Shown: positions 23,091-33,400, counted from the stretch's first letter. The stretch is DNA of 64,000 bases from Anastrepha obliqua (GCF_027943255.1 NC_072895.1:46846001-46910000); one strand, 5' to 3'. A program made the numbers and translations. Notes: generated from the sequence alone by a model not told the origin.

Positions 23091-23640
23091 TATAAAGGGT
23101 GGTTAAATTTCAAGGGCCGATGTTGAATGTGAACCACACCTAAACGTCAACGACACCGTTGGACTTCTTTCTTTGGGGTTATTTGAAAGAAAAGGTATGC
23201 GTCGATAGCAACTTGAAACTTAACCATCCTTTAGATAAAGAACTATTTGCATTTGGTGGTCTTTGGAGATGTGCCGCCGAGGCCACGACGATCATTTGGC
23301 CGTTATTTTGTTCTATACGTAATTGAGTCATACCAATATTATCATAATAAAGAGAAATAATAATAATTTCCTAAAAAAATTGTATTTTATTCAAAATCAA
23401 CACCGGTCCTTGAAACTTAACCATCCTTTATATAAAGAACTATTTGCATTTGGTGATCTTTGGAGATGTGCCGCCGAGGCCACGACGATCATTTGGCCGA
23501 TATTTTGTTCCATACGTAATTGAGCCATACCAATATTATCATAATAAAGAGAAATGACAATAATTTTCTAAAAAAAATTGTATTTTATTCAAAATCAACA
23601 CCGGCCCTTGAAACTTAACCACCCTTTATATATTACCATA
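23090..23640 (+). repeat. two ~198-bp tandem copies of a transposon 3' end
   Basis: A short block resembling the C-terminal part of a mariner-like transposase (the usual FFLWGYLKEKVxVDSNL, near 23165-23210) precedes a tandem array. The word CTTGAAACTTAACCA(T/C)CCTT begins at 23212, 23409 and 23607, giving a period of 197-198 bp. The two units (23212-23408 and 23409-23606) differ at only a few positions. They share TGTGCCGCCGAGGCCACGAC and the end block CAAAATCAACACCGG. The outer sequence GGGTGGTTAAATTTCAAGGG near 23097 pairs with the repeated end in inverse orientation, so it is probably the opposite terminus. Confidence 0.8.
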
Positions 23641-24740
23641 TACATATACACATGCATACTGTACTATACATACATACTTTTCCAGCAAGTAACATCCTTG
23701 TCGCCAATATGACACCGCTTTCCTTGCCCTTGAACATCTGTTGCCTCACAACAGGTGAGCAACATAAAACTTTCATTGCAACAAATTTAACATAATAATA
23801 TTTTGCTATATATGTGGCTCACTTTCTGCCAGAGCCAATAAGTTGACTGCAAATTGCAACAATTTGTTGCTCGACACATCTGAACTGAATTTAACTGCCA
23901 ACGAAAGGATACGATGCAAAGAGATGCGATGGATGAAAACGAAACTGAAACGATGTAAAGAAAAAATCACTAGCAACCTGGTGGCATGGTGGCCAACTGC
24001 TTGTCTGCCAGGCTGAGTGACTCCCTGTCTGGTTGGATGGCTGCCAGATTACGCTGGGTTGTCATGGCATCCGGCTGCAGCAGGTGTACATGAAGTGCGC
24101 AGTTTTGCTGTGGGGCAAGGTGTGACAGGTGCAACAAGGCCAATAGGCAACATGCTGGTGGTTGAGCAGTTAAATGACAATGTCAACCAGCAAGCTCTGC
24201 AACAGGAAAACAGGCGCTAAATGCCGCTACACAGCACTATACAGGTATAGATGGGTGAAATGATTTGTTGGCAGAGCAGAGTTTGCGGTCTTAACTTTGT
24301 TGTGAGCCAAAGTGGAAAAGTGCTTAAGTTAGTTTGAGAAAATATAATATAAGCAAGGCAAGAAAAGAAAAACGCTGAAGTGTTAAAGCGAACAATTTTA
24401 TAGAGCAGTAAGAATTAAGAAGTTGAAATTTGCAGACAAGGCAGCTTCAAGTACTTTGACATTGGAATCAGAAAAATGAAGCTCAACTCGATGTAAAAAT
24501 AATGGCGCAAAAATAATCATCCATTTTTTATTTTTGAATACATTTTTTACTAAATAGAAATAAAATGATTTTGAGTGATGGAAATCTTTTGTTTAATCTT
24601 TATGCGTTCCATTGTTTTTATGTTTGTATACTGCAGCTCTCTAGTTCACCAGGGTCAAATATAATATTAGATCTTTCGATAGGGTGATTAATTTTGTGCC
24701 ACCTTGCAAAAATTTACTTGTATTATAATATTTATCTACT
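23641..24740. other. non-coding spacer
   Basis: No gene recognised. The 67-codon frame at 24017-24220 has no motif. Confidence 0.45.
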
Positions 24741-24749
24741 AGTAGTTAT

Positions 24750-24960
24750 TTGAAATATGATTACATAACTTTTAGGGAAGCCCCACGGGATTGGGTAAAC
24801 AGTAAATTTATGTTTGGTCTAAATTTCTCAAGCAAACACCCCGTAAACTTTATTTGGAGTTCGCCAAAACACACAAGGAAAAAGAGATGGATTCTGTTTA
24901 CAGAAGAGTCAAAGTTTAAAATAAAAGGTGATCAATTTAGAGGCATTGGTTTTTAAATTG
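24750..24960 (+). mobile_element. Tc1-like transposase fragment
   Basis: A 68-codon frame contains FSSKHPVNFIWSSPKHTRKK followed by RWILFTEESKFKI. This resembles the region around the first catalytic residue in Tc1 transposases (usually LFTDESKF); here that Asp reads Glu. It is a short isolated fragment. Confidence 0.55.
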
Positions 24961-25029
24961 AAATATAAGAACGAAAATTAAAATTGATTGGGCGATCTGT
25001 ATTATTTTTGTGTAGAACCATTCATGACA

Positions 25030-25640
25030 TCTATTTTTTAAAGACAATCCCTTTCAAATGTTGGCCGCAACTGCGCCGTAATTCGGTCATCCGTAAACAC
25101 CAATTTTAAATGACTCGCTGGATGACTTGTGTCGGCATCTCGTGAATAACTTTTGTAATATTGGCTTCCAATGCTTCAATGGAACTGGTTTAGCCACAAA
25201 GCATTTAAACTTTACATACCCCTACAAATAAAATACCAAAGGTGTGGTATCACACGATCTGGTTGGCCAATCCACCGAAGCGATGATGCCGTAAATACAT
25301 ACATTGTTTCACCTGCTGTATGGATAGTAGCTCCGTCTTGTTGGAACCAATTGTTGTTTAGATCAAGGGCATCAACTTCCGTCATTAAAAAGTGTTTTAT
25401 CATGGCGCGATAGTGTTTGTCATTGTTACATTGGCGCAGCCTTGCCTTTAAAGAAATATGGGTCGATGTTTCCTTCACCCCACAGGGTCGCACCAAACGG
25501 TTGTTTTTCATAGAAGTAATGGTTGTTTTTGAATGGCTTCGGGTTGCTCTTCAGCCCAAATATGGCAATTTTGTTCAATGAGGCCTCATCGCTGAACAAA
25601 ATTCGGGTCCCAAAATGCGGAGCATCGGCAAGTTTTTCAT
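25030..25640 (-). mobile_element. rosa-type (DD41D) mariner-like transposase fragment
   Basis: Minus strand. RILFSDEASLNKIAIFGLK with the first catalytic Asp lies near 25608, and EKQPFGATLWGEGNIDPYFF-like residues near 25500. WFQQDGATIHTAGET with the second Asp lies near 25345. At the expected third Asp the text reads TPLVFYL, so Val replaces Asp, followed by a stop and GYVKFKCFVAKP. The motif style (QQDGAT.HTA ... SCD.TPLDFFLWGYVK) is that of the DD41D 'rosa' group. Related pieces are at 29440-30240, 37993-38438 and 39041-39346, with a looser relative at 54352-54889. Confidence 0.8.
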
Positions 25641-25860
25641 GAGCCCAATGACTGAAATTATGACATTTTCAACATTGCACCACACACGTCCCGATCAAAT
25701 ATCTCCTCGACTGTCCAGTACTTCATAAAATACGACCATCCCTTTTAAACAACCAGATCCCAATCAACCTACTTAAAACTCCCACAATTCACAACATCAA
25801 TACAATTTATAAGTACATTAGAGCTATCAACGTCTAATTGCATCAGAATCAACTAGATAT
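25641..25860. other. decayed transposon flank
   Basis: Probably the N-terminal-coding part of the 25030 element, too degraded to read. No gene. Confidence 0.35.
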
Positions 25861-25869
25861 GACTGATAT

Positions 25870-26230
25870 AGATCATTTTTCTTGATGACAATACACCGCC
25901 AAATCGAACAAGAGCGACCCGGGAATTGGTGGAGACGTACGAACCGCTGAACCGCTGCTGCATGCGGCTTACTCACCAGACTTGGCGCCTTCCGATTATC
26001 ATTTGTTTGCATCGATGGGCCACGCACTTTCCGAGCAGCGCTTCAATTCTCACGAAGAAACCAAAAAATGGCTCGATGATTGGTTTGCGGCCAAAGACGG
26101 CCAATTTTTTTGGCGCGGCATCCGCAAATTTCCTGAGAGATGGGAAAAATGTGTCGCTAGCGATGGCTATTATTTTGAAGATTAAATTTGTAACCATTTT
26201 TTGTTAATAAACGTTGAAAATTGAAAAAAG
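25870..26230 (+). mobile_element. mariner DD34D fragment (C-terminal end)
   Basis: Plus strand, beginning LDDNTPPNRTRATRELVETY (second catalytic Asp). After a frameshift it reads AYSPDLAPSDYHLFASMGHA with the third Asp near 25990. It continues open through EETKKWLDDWFAAKDGQFFW and PERWEKCVASDGYYFED to a stop at 26183-26185. The last 67 codons are intact. It sits head-on to the rosa-type fragment at 25030-25640. Confidence 0.85.
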
Positions 26231-26244
26231 TCTCATTTCATAGG

Positions 26245-26636
26245 CATCTACCTGGTACAAAGCTTTTATCCGCCCTGTGCTCACCTATGGTTGCGAACTG
26301 TAGACGCTAAAAACAACTGACATTAATCAGTTTGACATTAATGGTCTTTGAAAGAAAAATTTCGCGAAAAATTTATGGGCCAATAATGCTGCAGGACGGT
26401 TTTTAACGAAGAAGATATAGTAATGAGCTGGAACTTTTAGTAAAAAACGAAACAGTGAGAAGATTTATAAAATCTCAGAGGATAAGATGGCTTGGGCACA
26501 TGTTTAGAATGCGCAAGGAGAGAGCAACTCGATAGGTAGTTGAATTGCGCCCCGTTGGAGGCCGAAGAAGAGGACGCCCCAGAAAAAGATGGCACGAAGA
26601 CGTTGAAGATGACCTCGCAAAGCTGAACGTGCGGGG
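26245..26636 (+). mobile_element. LINE ORF2 C-terminal tail, 5' portion
   Basis: Plus strand, in broken frames. The expected LRPVLTYGCETW-like block (near 26268, with a stop) is followed by FERKISRKIYGPIMLQD-like sequence. Then come RIRWLGHMFRMRKERATR and VELRPVGGRRRGRPRKRWHE (26527-26600), then DVEDDLAKLNV. This Arg/Gly-rich tail is characteristic of a widespread insect LINE group. The element is interrupted at 26637 by a DNA transposon and resumes at 27368. Confidence 0.8.
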
Positions 26637-27367
26637 CACAGTGCGGCCGATTCCCAAAAAGCTGGCCAAAAGTCGAAAAAAAAAGTTTCTAGATAGAGTT
26701 TTTTTTGTTTTTGGGTTGGCTACAGTAATGCCTTGAGTAGTGAAAACCGTTCATAGCAACGTCCTGTACCCTAAGTATCCTCTGTATTTTCAGTCGCAAC
26801 GTGGCCTTCGTTTGAGCATCGTATTACTGTCGATGAATAGTGAAAGTTGTACACATTTGAAAGATTTTGTAATGGAGTACATTGAACAAAACCAAATGGA
26901 ATCATCTTCGGAAGGTTAGTAAAATACGAGAAATCTTTAGTACATATCAATACCTCGACACAAAATTTTTAGCTGCAGCAATACGTAGATACATTTTTTG
27001 CAATTTTTTTTATAAAATTTGAGTTTTCAAACTGTATAGTAATACAACGCCGTCATATGCTTCTTTGAAACCTATTAAAGGTTACTCAAAAAAGTAATGG
27101 TTACTGAATAAAACAAGATTCAGCTGCTACCACTTGCTACCTTGCGACCCCGAAAACATATAAATTTACATGCATCTTGATTATGTTCTTGAATATACGC
27201 TATTTCACGTGAGGGGGTGGCCAATAGGGGTGGAAGGGGGTGGATTTTCAAAATTTTAAGATCAAATTCGTAATCAGCGACCCCGAAAACCCCCGAGTAA
27301 GAAATTTTGAATCAATTACTTAATTTTTTGAGTTTTGGCCAGCTTTTCGGGAATCGGCCGCACTGTG
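26637..27367. mobile_element. Transib-like non-autonomous element with CACAGTG ends, inside a LINE
   Basis: The terminal inverted repeats start CACAGTGCGGCCGATTCCC at 26637 and, inverted, end at 27367. They extend through (A/G)AAAAGCTGGCCAAAA. The terminal heptamer CACAGTG equals the RAG recombination-signal heptamer, and Transib ends are known to resemble it. The flanks are CGGGG (26632-26636) and CGGCG (27368-27372), a 5-bp GC-rich near-duplication as expected for Transib. Removing the element rejoins the LINE reading ...LNVR/RCKEVALDRDG. No transposase was found in the 731 bp. hAT-like or other origins are not excluded. Confidence 0.65.
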
Positions 27368-27465
27368 CGGCGATGCAAGGAAGTAGCCTTAGATAGAGAC
27401 GGATAGCGAAAGGTTGTGAATGAAGCAATGTTTACAAAGGACTGTGATGCTGAGAAGAGGAAGAA
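27368..27465 (+). mobile_element. LINE tail, 3' portion after the insertion
   Basis: Continues the LINE of 26245-26636 with RRCKEVALDRDG-stop-RKVVNEAM, the usual terminal residues of this tail, so the two blocks are one split copy. Confidence 0.75.
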
Positions 27466-27907
27466 GATTTATGTTCCCATATACTGCAATTTTTCTTGTT
27501 TTCCTAAATTTGTGCCTTGTCTGAAAACCTGTATATAAAAATAAGTTTACAGAAACTGCACATAAATCATTTAGATAGTATGTATAATATTTATTCAGTA
27601 AATTTTTTTTTGTCTCTCTCTTTTAAACATTATAGTTGGATGCGCTACAACTAATTAAAGTAAGAAAATTTCATATAAGTATATGGATATCTGTATGTGT
27701 ATGCTAAAATATTTTGACATTGATATTTATCTTAAGTGGTGGATTACGATTAATAGAAATGTTATAGTTAACACTACACAAACTACTTGATTACCATAAA
27801 TATGCAGTGTGCATGTATAAGCATGTTTTGTGGTATGTAGCTTTCTTTTTTACAACAATTCGAAAACAGCAATCAAACTAATAGTAATTAAACTAATAGA
27901 ATGTAAA
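27466..27907. other. non-coding AT-rich spacer
   Basis: No gene recognised. Confidence 0.5.
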
Positions 27908-28240
27908 CACAAATGTCTCTTTTGAAATCAAAAACAATCCATAAATTGAAGTGTTGTAAAATTATAAAATAAATATGTGCATGTGAATGTGTATGCGTAT
28001 GAATGCAGGCGCGATGGAAAAGAGGTAAGGAGAAATATTTATATGATACCAAATAACATTATTTTCAAATGAAATCAAAATCTAGAACATAAATTAAACA
28101 TACTACAAGTGTTTTTGTTTTTGTTTTTTTAAATATAAATAAGTATGTATTCGTTAACATTTTTTTTTTACTTACTTTAGTAACTTAACATTAAACTTAA
28201 ATGACGTAGCATTCGCGGCTAATAATTATAGTTAACATTT
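27908..28240. repeat. diverged duplicate A (pair of 30926-31253)
   Basis: Aligns along its length with 30926-31253 in the same orientation. Shared words include TTGTAAAAT...AAATAAATATGT, AAGGAGA, ACTACAAGTG followed by a T-rich run, and CATT(A/T)AACTT(A/C)AATG(A/G)CGTA. Identity is roughly 75-80% by eye with indels. It lies about 3.2 kb beyond the retn stop codon. Function unknown. Confidence 0.75.
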
Positions 28241-28940
28241 GTAATGGTTTTTCTATATTACATAAACTACATATCTTTATACATTTTTTGCTTACTCATC
28301 AGTGTATGTGTATGGTCATTGCTTTTATATATATGGGTATGTGTGTACAGTATATTTATAAATGTATACTAACTTTACCTTTCATTCATTTTACTTACAA
28401 CTCAAATGACCCGTTTGCGTATAAGTCTTCATAAGTTATTGTGTATTTAATCTATATGCATTTATCTGATGAAATTCATCACGTAAATAATTTCTTACAA
28501 ATAGCAAAGTTTAATTTGTATACTTAGTTTTTATATGTATATGTATGTACATTCATATGTAGGAGTATATACGACTTTGTTTATCCATTTTTTGGATTCC
28601 CTCAGCCGTAATTGGGTATAGATAATTATAATGTAAAAATAATGTCTGAGTTATATCTAATTAATTGTTATGCAATCAAAAACCTGCACAAGGATTTAGA
28701 GATTTTTAACTTTAACTAAAATAGGAGGTATTTTTTCAAGTTTTCAACCAGCCAGTTGAATATATTCTAAAACGCATATCAGCATCATATTGAATTTCGA
28801 GGAGAAACATATTCTTCAACTTAGTTTTAGTCTTAAACTATTTTAAAAATAAGCCTTATGCGATTATTAATTTCGAAATGCTAAAATCTTACTCAAAAAA
28901 CGATATCTAAAACTACTTTTTCTTTGAAAAATTTTCTATA
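28241..28940. other. non-coding AT-rich sequence downstream of retn
   Basis: No gene recognised. TATG microsatellite seeds lie near 28530. It may belong to a long retn 3' untranslated region or to intergenic DNA. Confidence 0.4.
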
Positions 28941-29439
28941 CAGCGGTAATTCGATAACGCGACTACCCCACCCTGTAGACAATAAATAGAGTAACCCGAA
29001 GAGTATGCGATTTTTATAGCTTTTTCTCTGCTGTAGTTCAAAAGGGATGATTTTCTAAAATCATTATTCCTATTTTATTGCAAGTGGCCCAATATACCTA
29101 CAATTAAAATTAGTGCACAAAATTTCGGACACTGCTTTTTTTCTGATACTTCCTAAAATTATTAATTTTTAAATTTGAATTTGGCTTGATTAAAGACTAT
29201 TTAATGGTATAGAAAATTGACAACAGCGCAAGACAATGGTGTGTTGTTACTCAGGCAGTGAGTACAGTTTGCAGACGCAGCTTTTAACTATAATTTTTTA
29301 TAATAAATAAATGCACATTAGCATATTTGCTACTATAATAAATTTTAATTTTCATACAATCATAGTTTTACGGCCGATCGCTGAATATATAGAGTTTTTC
29401 ATCTACATATACTTTACATATGAGAACTTTGAATAACTT

Positions 29440-30240
29440 TGACAGTTGCGTTGCGCACGACTTGCTTCTCCTCTGGAGACTTTTCAAGAACGACTGGGCC
29501 AGTACAATTTTACATGGAACGCGCAGAGAGATCGTGAAATTTAATTTTGAAAATAACTCTTCGGATATTGAATATGAGTGATGAGGCAAATTTCACTCTC
29601 AACGGTGGGCAAAATAGACGTAATTGTCGGTTCTGGCGCATTGAAAATCTTCGCTTTGTGCAGTAGCAGCCTCTGCGGAGGGCGAAATAAACGAAATTGT
29701 CGGCTCTGGCGCACTGAAAATCTTCGCTTCGTGCAGTAGCAGCCTCTGCGGAGGGCGAAATAAACGAAATTGTCGGCTCTGGCGCACTGAAAATCTTCGC
29801 TTCGTGCAGTAGCAGCCCCCGCATGGTGTTGCAAGTGCCAGTTTGGTGTGTGCACTATGAAAATTATCGAGGATGACGGTACGTAACAGTCAATGGTGAC
29901 CGATACCGATCATTGATCACCGAATTTTTGCAGCGTTTCATTGAGAAAAATCAACCGCGAGGTTTGAATCAGTTTCAGTAGAATGGCATAGTAGACGATG
30001 AATTTGCTGAAGACATGTTCTCTCGACCGCTCCTTGACAAAAACGGCGATTATGGGTGGCCTCCGCACTCGCCGAATTTAACAGCATCGAACTTTTCTCT
30101 ACGGGGCTACTCAAAGGGCAAAGTGTACATTAATAATAATCCTCAGCCACATGACACTCTCAAGGCCAATGCTCCAAAGGAAATCGACGGAAAGTTATAG
30201 CCATCTTCTCGATATTGTTTACGATCATTGTAATATATCA
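29440..30240 (+). pseudogene. rosa-type (DD41D) transposase pseudogene split by a minisatellite
   Basis: Plus strand. MSDEANFTLNGGQNRRNCRF with the first catalytic Asp lies at 29574. After the 29602-29820 repeat array the frame resumes as VPVWCAL, then YRGDDGTVTVNGDRYRSLIT (29861). Next come NQPRGLNQFQ followed by a stop where QQDG should be, and VDDEFAEDMFSRPL. GWPPHSPNLTASNFSLRGYS follows near 30052, where the third catalytic Asp is Asn. VYINNNPQPHDTLKANAPKE ends it. Two catalytic residues are missing, so it is dead. Confidence 0.8.
29602..29820. repeat. 73-bp minisatellite, about three units
   Basis: The word CTCTGCGGAGGGCGAAATAA recurs at 29671 and 29744 (period 73) and partial units flank both sides. 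The units are nearly identical. The repeat unit contains the transposase segment encoding NCRFW, so the array grew inside the rosa-type pseudogene. Because 73 is not a multiple of three, each unit is read in a different frame, which creates three overlapping minus-strand frames with the same peptide blocks. Those frames are not genes. Confidence 0.9.
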
Positions 30241-30705
30241 AATACGCAATGACAAAGGACAAATTTGGGACTCGTCCAAATGTGCGCTCTGTCGCTGAGC
30301 AACCATTCCAACATAACCTAATATATCAAGTAAGTCGAAATGGTTGCATTACTCAATAATTATTCATAGTTCTCATGTGTCAAGTAAGTAAGTAAAATCA
30401 AGTGAAAAAGTAATGATTGAAATAGATTAATTTTTCGTAACTGTAAATCAAAATATAACATAAAATGAGGCAATGTAAAAAAATAGTAAACACAAAATAT
30501 TTTTTAAAACTATTTCGTTTCTAAATTTGGTATTTTTATATTGCATATTATATCACTCGAAAGCTTCCTTTTCTTTGAAATAACTGAATTTTCATGAATT
30601 TTTTAATATATTTTAATAAACTTATATATTTATTTAACAGTGATCTAAACGCATTAGTTCGGATTATCGAATTGCCACTGTAGCTTGTTTGAAAGGTGGT
30701 CTTAT

Positions 30706-30924
30706 GCTACGGGCACACGCTCATGCATTTGCTGTCCAGCGGCTTATATGTGTGCGTGTCGGGCGCATGACGCTTGCCCGCGAAAAAATCTAAGATTTTT
30801 GATTTTCATCATGCAAAAGCCGACAAAAAGTCTGCCAAGTGTGACACGAAGCAAGTACGTGTGTCACCCGACACGCAAACATAAAAGATTCTGGACAGCA
30901 AATGCATGAGCGTGACCCCGTAGC
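30706..30924. mobile_element. MITE with ~70-bp terminal inverted repeats
   Basis: The left arm starts GCTACGGGCACACGCTCATG at 30706. The right arm, inverted, starts GCTACGGGGTCACGCTCATG and ends at 30924. The match continues through CATTTGCTGTCCAG and GCGTGTCGGG. The total is 219 bp with a short centre. No clear target duplication was seen, and the superfamily is unknown. Confidence 0.8.
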
Positions 30925-30925
30925 A

Positions 30926-31253
30926 TCAAACGTCTCATTTGAATTTGAAAACAATATATAAATTTAAGAGTTGTAAAATAAATATGTACAAATGTATGGG
31001 CGAAGGCGTGATCGAAAACGCATAAGGAGAGAAAATAATAAAATACAATAACAATAAGATTCTTTTAAAATCCAATCAATATGGAGGACATGAATTTACA
31101 CACTACAAGTGTTTTTTTTTTTTGTTTTTGTTTTACATTTAAATATGTACATTCTTTTTCAATGTTTTTTTTTTTTGCTGGCTACATTAATTACTTCGGT
31201 GATTTAACATTTAACTTCAATGGCGTAATAATCGTGGCTTAAAATTATAGGTT
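30926..31253. repeat. diverged duplicate B, 0.2 kb beyond the retn stop
   Basis: Partner of 27908-28240. Given its distance from the retn stop codon (31460) it probably lies in the retn 3' untranslated region on the minus strand. The duplicate is interrupted on one side by the 30706-30924 MITE. Confidence 0.7.
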
Positions 31254-31459
31254 GTTGTATAAAATATATAAATTTTTCTTTCGCATAAATGTGTAGGTGA
31301 ATTTCAAATGTACTCCAAAAGTACCCTGAATGAAGAACCAACTTCAGCGAGTGAAGTGCTTGAATGCGTTATAAGAATATTGTTCTCGTATAATAGTAAT
31401 TCCTGTATTCCACTCGCCAATCGAGTCAATCCTTCCTTAACCAAGGAAAAGCCACTCGC

Positions 31460-31791
31460 CTACTGAGGCGATTGATCCATCCTATTCCTATTGACTCCAG
31501 ACTCGTTTAGCTCATCCCTCATTTCTTCTTCCATACTAATCGAATGGTCGCCATCGCCAATGCTCTCATTTTCGTGCCCACCATTCGTGCCATTTGCACC
31601 GCCGTTCATACCATTTGCATTCGGTTCTTCTGGCAGCATATCTCTCATAGTATTACTTCCCGACGTATTGGGACTTACGGCACCGGGTGAGGTGGCACTA
31701 CCGGTAGACTCGGCCACTAGCATACCCGAATATTTAACGTTATTTATGTTCAGATTTACAACCAGCTGCGGATGACCATTGCTGTAGTAAC
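31460..31791 (-). CDS. retn: retn, terminal coding exon (REKLES-beta and C-terminus)
   Basis: Last coding exon of dead ringer/retained, an ARID3-family DNA-binding transcription factor. The acceptor is CTTTCAAAAAAG|GT, with the exon starting at 31791 and its first two bases completing a Gly codon carried over from 32555. It encodes GYYSNGHPQLVVNLNINNVK and YSGMLVAE. This strand-forming segment matches the beta half of the REKLES domain (in vertebrate ARID3 proteins, a hydrophobic stretch with NGxxYxGVLFA), which serves self-association and nuclear export. A Ser/Gly/Asn-rich stretch follows, then an acidic tail (SISMEEEMRDELNESG), ending in DQSPQ and TAG at 31460-31462. The frame is open for 110 codons. 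An alternative acceptor (TTCAG near 31827) would be out of phase. Confidence 0.85.
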
Positions 31792-32106
31792 CTTTTTTGA
31801 AAGGGAGTAAGAAAAATGGGAGTAGCTGAAAAATATGTTATAAGATTTTATTGTACAAAAAGTCTTATTATTTCAAATGCTGACAAGGAGACCTGAATCA
31901 TTTGTTGTGAATGCTCGCCTATGACAGTTTTTGTTATGCATGCACACACATATCGTTCACTATCTGCAAGAGTGTCATAGTCAAAAACAAAAAATTTAAA
32001 ATTTAGATAAATATGTGGAAATGATCGCAAACATAGCGATATCAAAGCACAGTGCATCATAAGATGCAATTAAGTCTTTCATTTCACTTAAAAAAAATAA
32101 ATAAAT
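31792..32106 (-). other. retn intron, unique part
   Basis: AT-rich intronic sequence between the last two coding exons, with no other gene. The 763-bp intron (31792-32554) contains a SINE in its other half. Confidence 0.7.
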
Positions 32107-32408
32107 AATTGGCGCGTACACTTCTGTTAGGTGTTTGGCCGAGCTCCTCCTCCTATTTGCGGTGTGCGTCTTGATGTTGTTCCATAAATGGAGGGACCTA
32201 CAGTTTCAAGCCGACTCCGAACGGCAGATATTTTTATGAGGAGCTTTTTCATGGCAGAAATACACTCGGAGGTTTGCCATTGCCTGCCGAGGGGCGACCG
32301 CTATTAGAAAAATGTTTTTACTAATTTTGCTTTCACCGAGACCGAGATTTTGCTTTCACCAACGACCTCTCTGTGAATTCCGAATGGTAATCACGCACCA
32401 ACCCATTT
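32107..32408 (-). mobile_element. tRNA-derived SINE in the retn intron
   Basis: Inverted copy of the 14160 SINE. Read on the minus strand, the head with ATGGGTTGGTGCGTGATTAC-type sequence is at about 32408. The body GGCAGGCAATGGCAAACCTC is at about 32290 and the tail GTGTACGCGCCAATTAT at 32107. It is in the same transcriptional orientation as retn. The Pol III B box has degraded in a locally duplicated TTTTGCTTTCACC stretch (32325-32360). Confidence 0.85.
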
Positions 32409-32554
32409 CACTTAGAGACACTTAATCAATTGAACACTTTTGGATTATGACACTCTTGCATTTGGAAGCACCAACTACTTTCTCTTTATCAGTATGAAGG
32501 ATAAGTGACCGAAGGCGACCGCTTGCCCCTCTGTTGACTCTTTTTTCAACTCAC

Positions 32555-33237
32555 CATTTCGTGACAGGTGGAACGCCAGGCCAGACAACAGGTTCAATGC
32601 ATTCTCTACATCGCCAAAACCTGGTTCCACAGACTGTGTGCGCCTTGCATCAGTGGCACAGCTCGTTGCCGGCGTGCCATAAACGTTATGCCGCTTTGAC
32701 ATGTGTACATTTCTGTGGTCATTGCCACTGTTGTTGACACTACCACCAGACGACACCCCACTGGTCGGGGGTGAATTTGCAATGGCCGAATCACTAGACC
32801 TGTCGTTATTGCCATTTATTCTGGTGCCGCCATATCGATTATGCGCCAAATGTTGACGTTGTTGATGAGCATTCACTGATGCTGTCCGGTGGTTCTCTTC
32901 GCGGCGTGCCAATGAATTGATGATGCTATGTACATCTCCGTCATCTTCTTCATCTTCATCATCAGTGTACGGCGGCAGATTGCCCGTCTGTTGCCGAAAA
33001 TTGGCCGCCGCCGCAGCTGCGGCTGCTGCTGCTGCCGCTGCAGCCATGTTGGGTGGCATATACATGTTGCCTGGAAAATTCATAGAGCCACCATTGACGT
33101 TGCCATTGGCTCCACGTTTCGACGACTGCGATCGATTTTGAAAATCGTTGCTGGCATACGGTGATGACCGCTGCTCTGCCCGTTCCCGTTTGACGATATT
33201 GATATTCGGAAGCGAATCCGAAAGATTTAATGCCTCA
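32555..33237 (-). CDS. retn: retn, penultimate coding exon
   Basis: 683-bp internal exon. The acceptor TTTTTCTCGCAG|T has its first base completing Asn (AA|T), and the donor is AATG|GTGAGT at 32555/32554. It begins NEALNLSDSLPNINIVKRER, matching the conserved EALNLS block C-terminal to ARID in this family. It then has an Arg/Ser/Asn-rich stretch, MNFPGNMYMPPN with a run of about 14 alanines (33002-33046), and an acidic YTDDEDEEDDGDVHS. Next come a His/Gln/Asn-rich linker and DVENALNLLSGLAFHLSRNG near the donor, a hydrophobic helix that likely forms the first half of REKLES. The frame is uninterrupted across the exon. The reading of the C-terminal side beyond 32555 into AT-rich DNA is intronic. 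Confidence 0.88.
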
Positions 33238-33400
33238 CTGCGAGAAAAATTGTGAAAAACAAAGTTTAGCGTTTAGTATAGACACAAACCGCAATCACAA
33301 AGTATTAGAAGCGCTGTGTTGAGAAATCACAGCACGTGACCAACAGATGGCGCTCTAACCACTTAGTGCGAATAGTGGCAAAAATTAATTCATTACTTAC

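Larger units (their letters stand above)
28941..30680. mobile_element. pogo-like DNA transposon remnant carrying a nested rosa copy
   Basis: The ends are CAGCGGTAATTCGATAACGC at 28941 and, inverted, CAGTGGCAATTCGATAATCC ending at 30680, each preceded by TA (28939-28940 and 30681-30682). The CAGT...TCGAT(A/T)ATCCGAACTAAT style of end is that of pogo-type members of the Tc1/mariner superfamily. I see no pogo transposase. The interior is largely a rosa-type remnant, so this is either a non-autonomous pogo element with a nested insertion or a chance pairing of two solo ends. Confidence 0.6.

Noticed and set aside
29510..29855. Three overlapping minus-strand frames with identical peptide blocks
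   Set aside because: Antisense readings of the 73-bp minisatellite within a transposase pseudogene.
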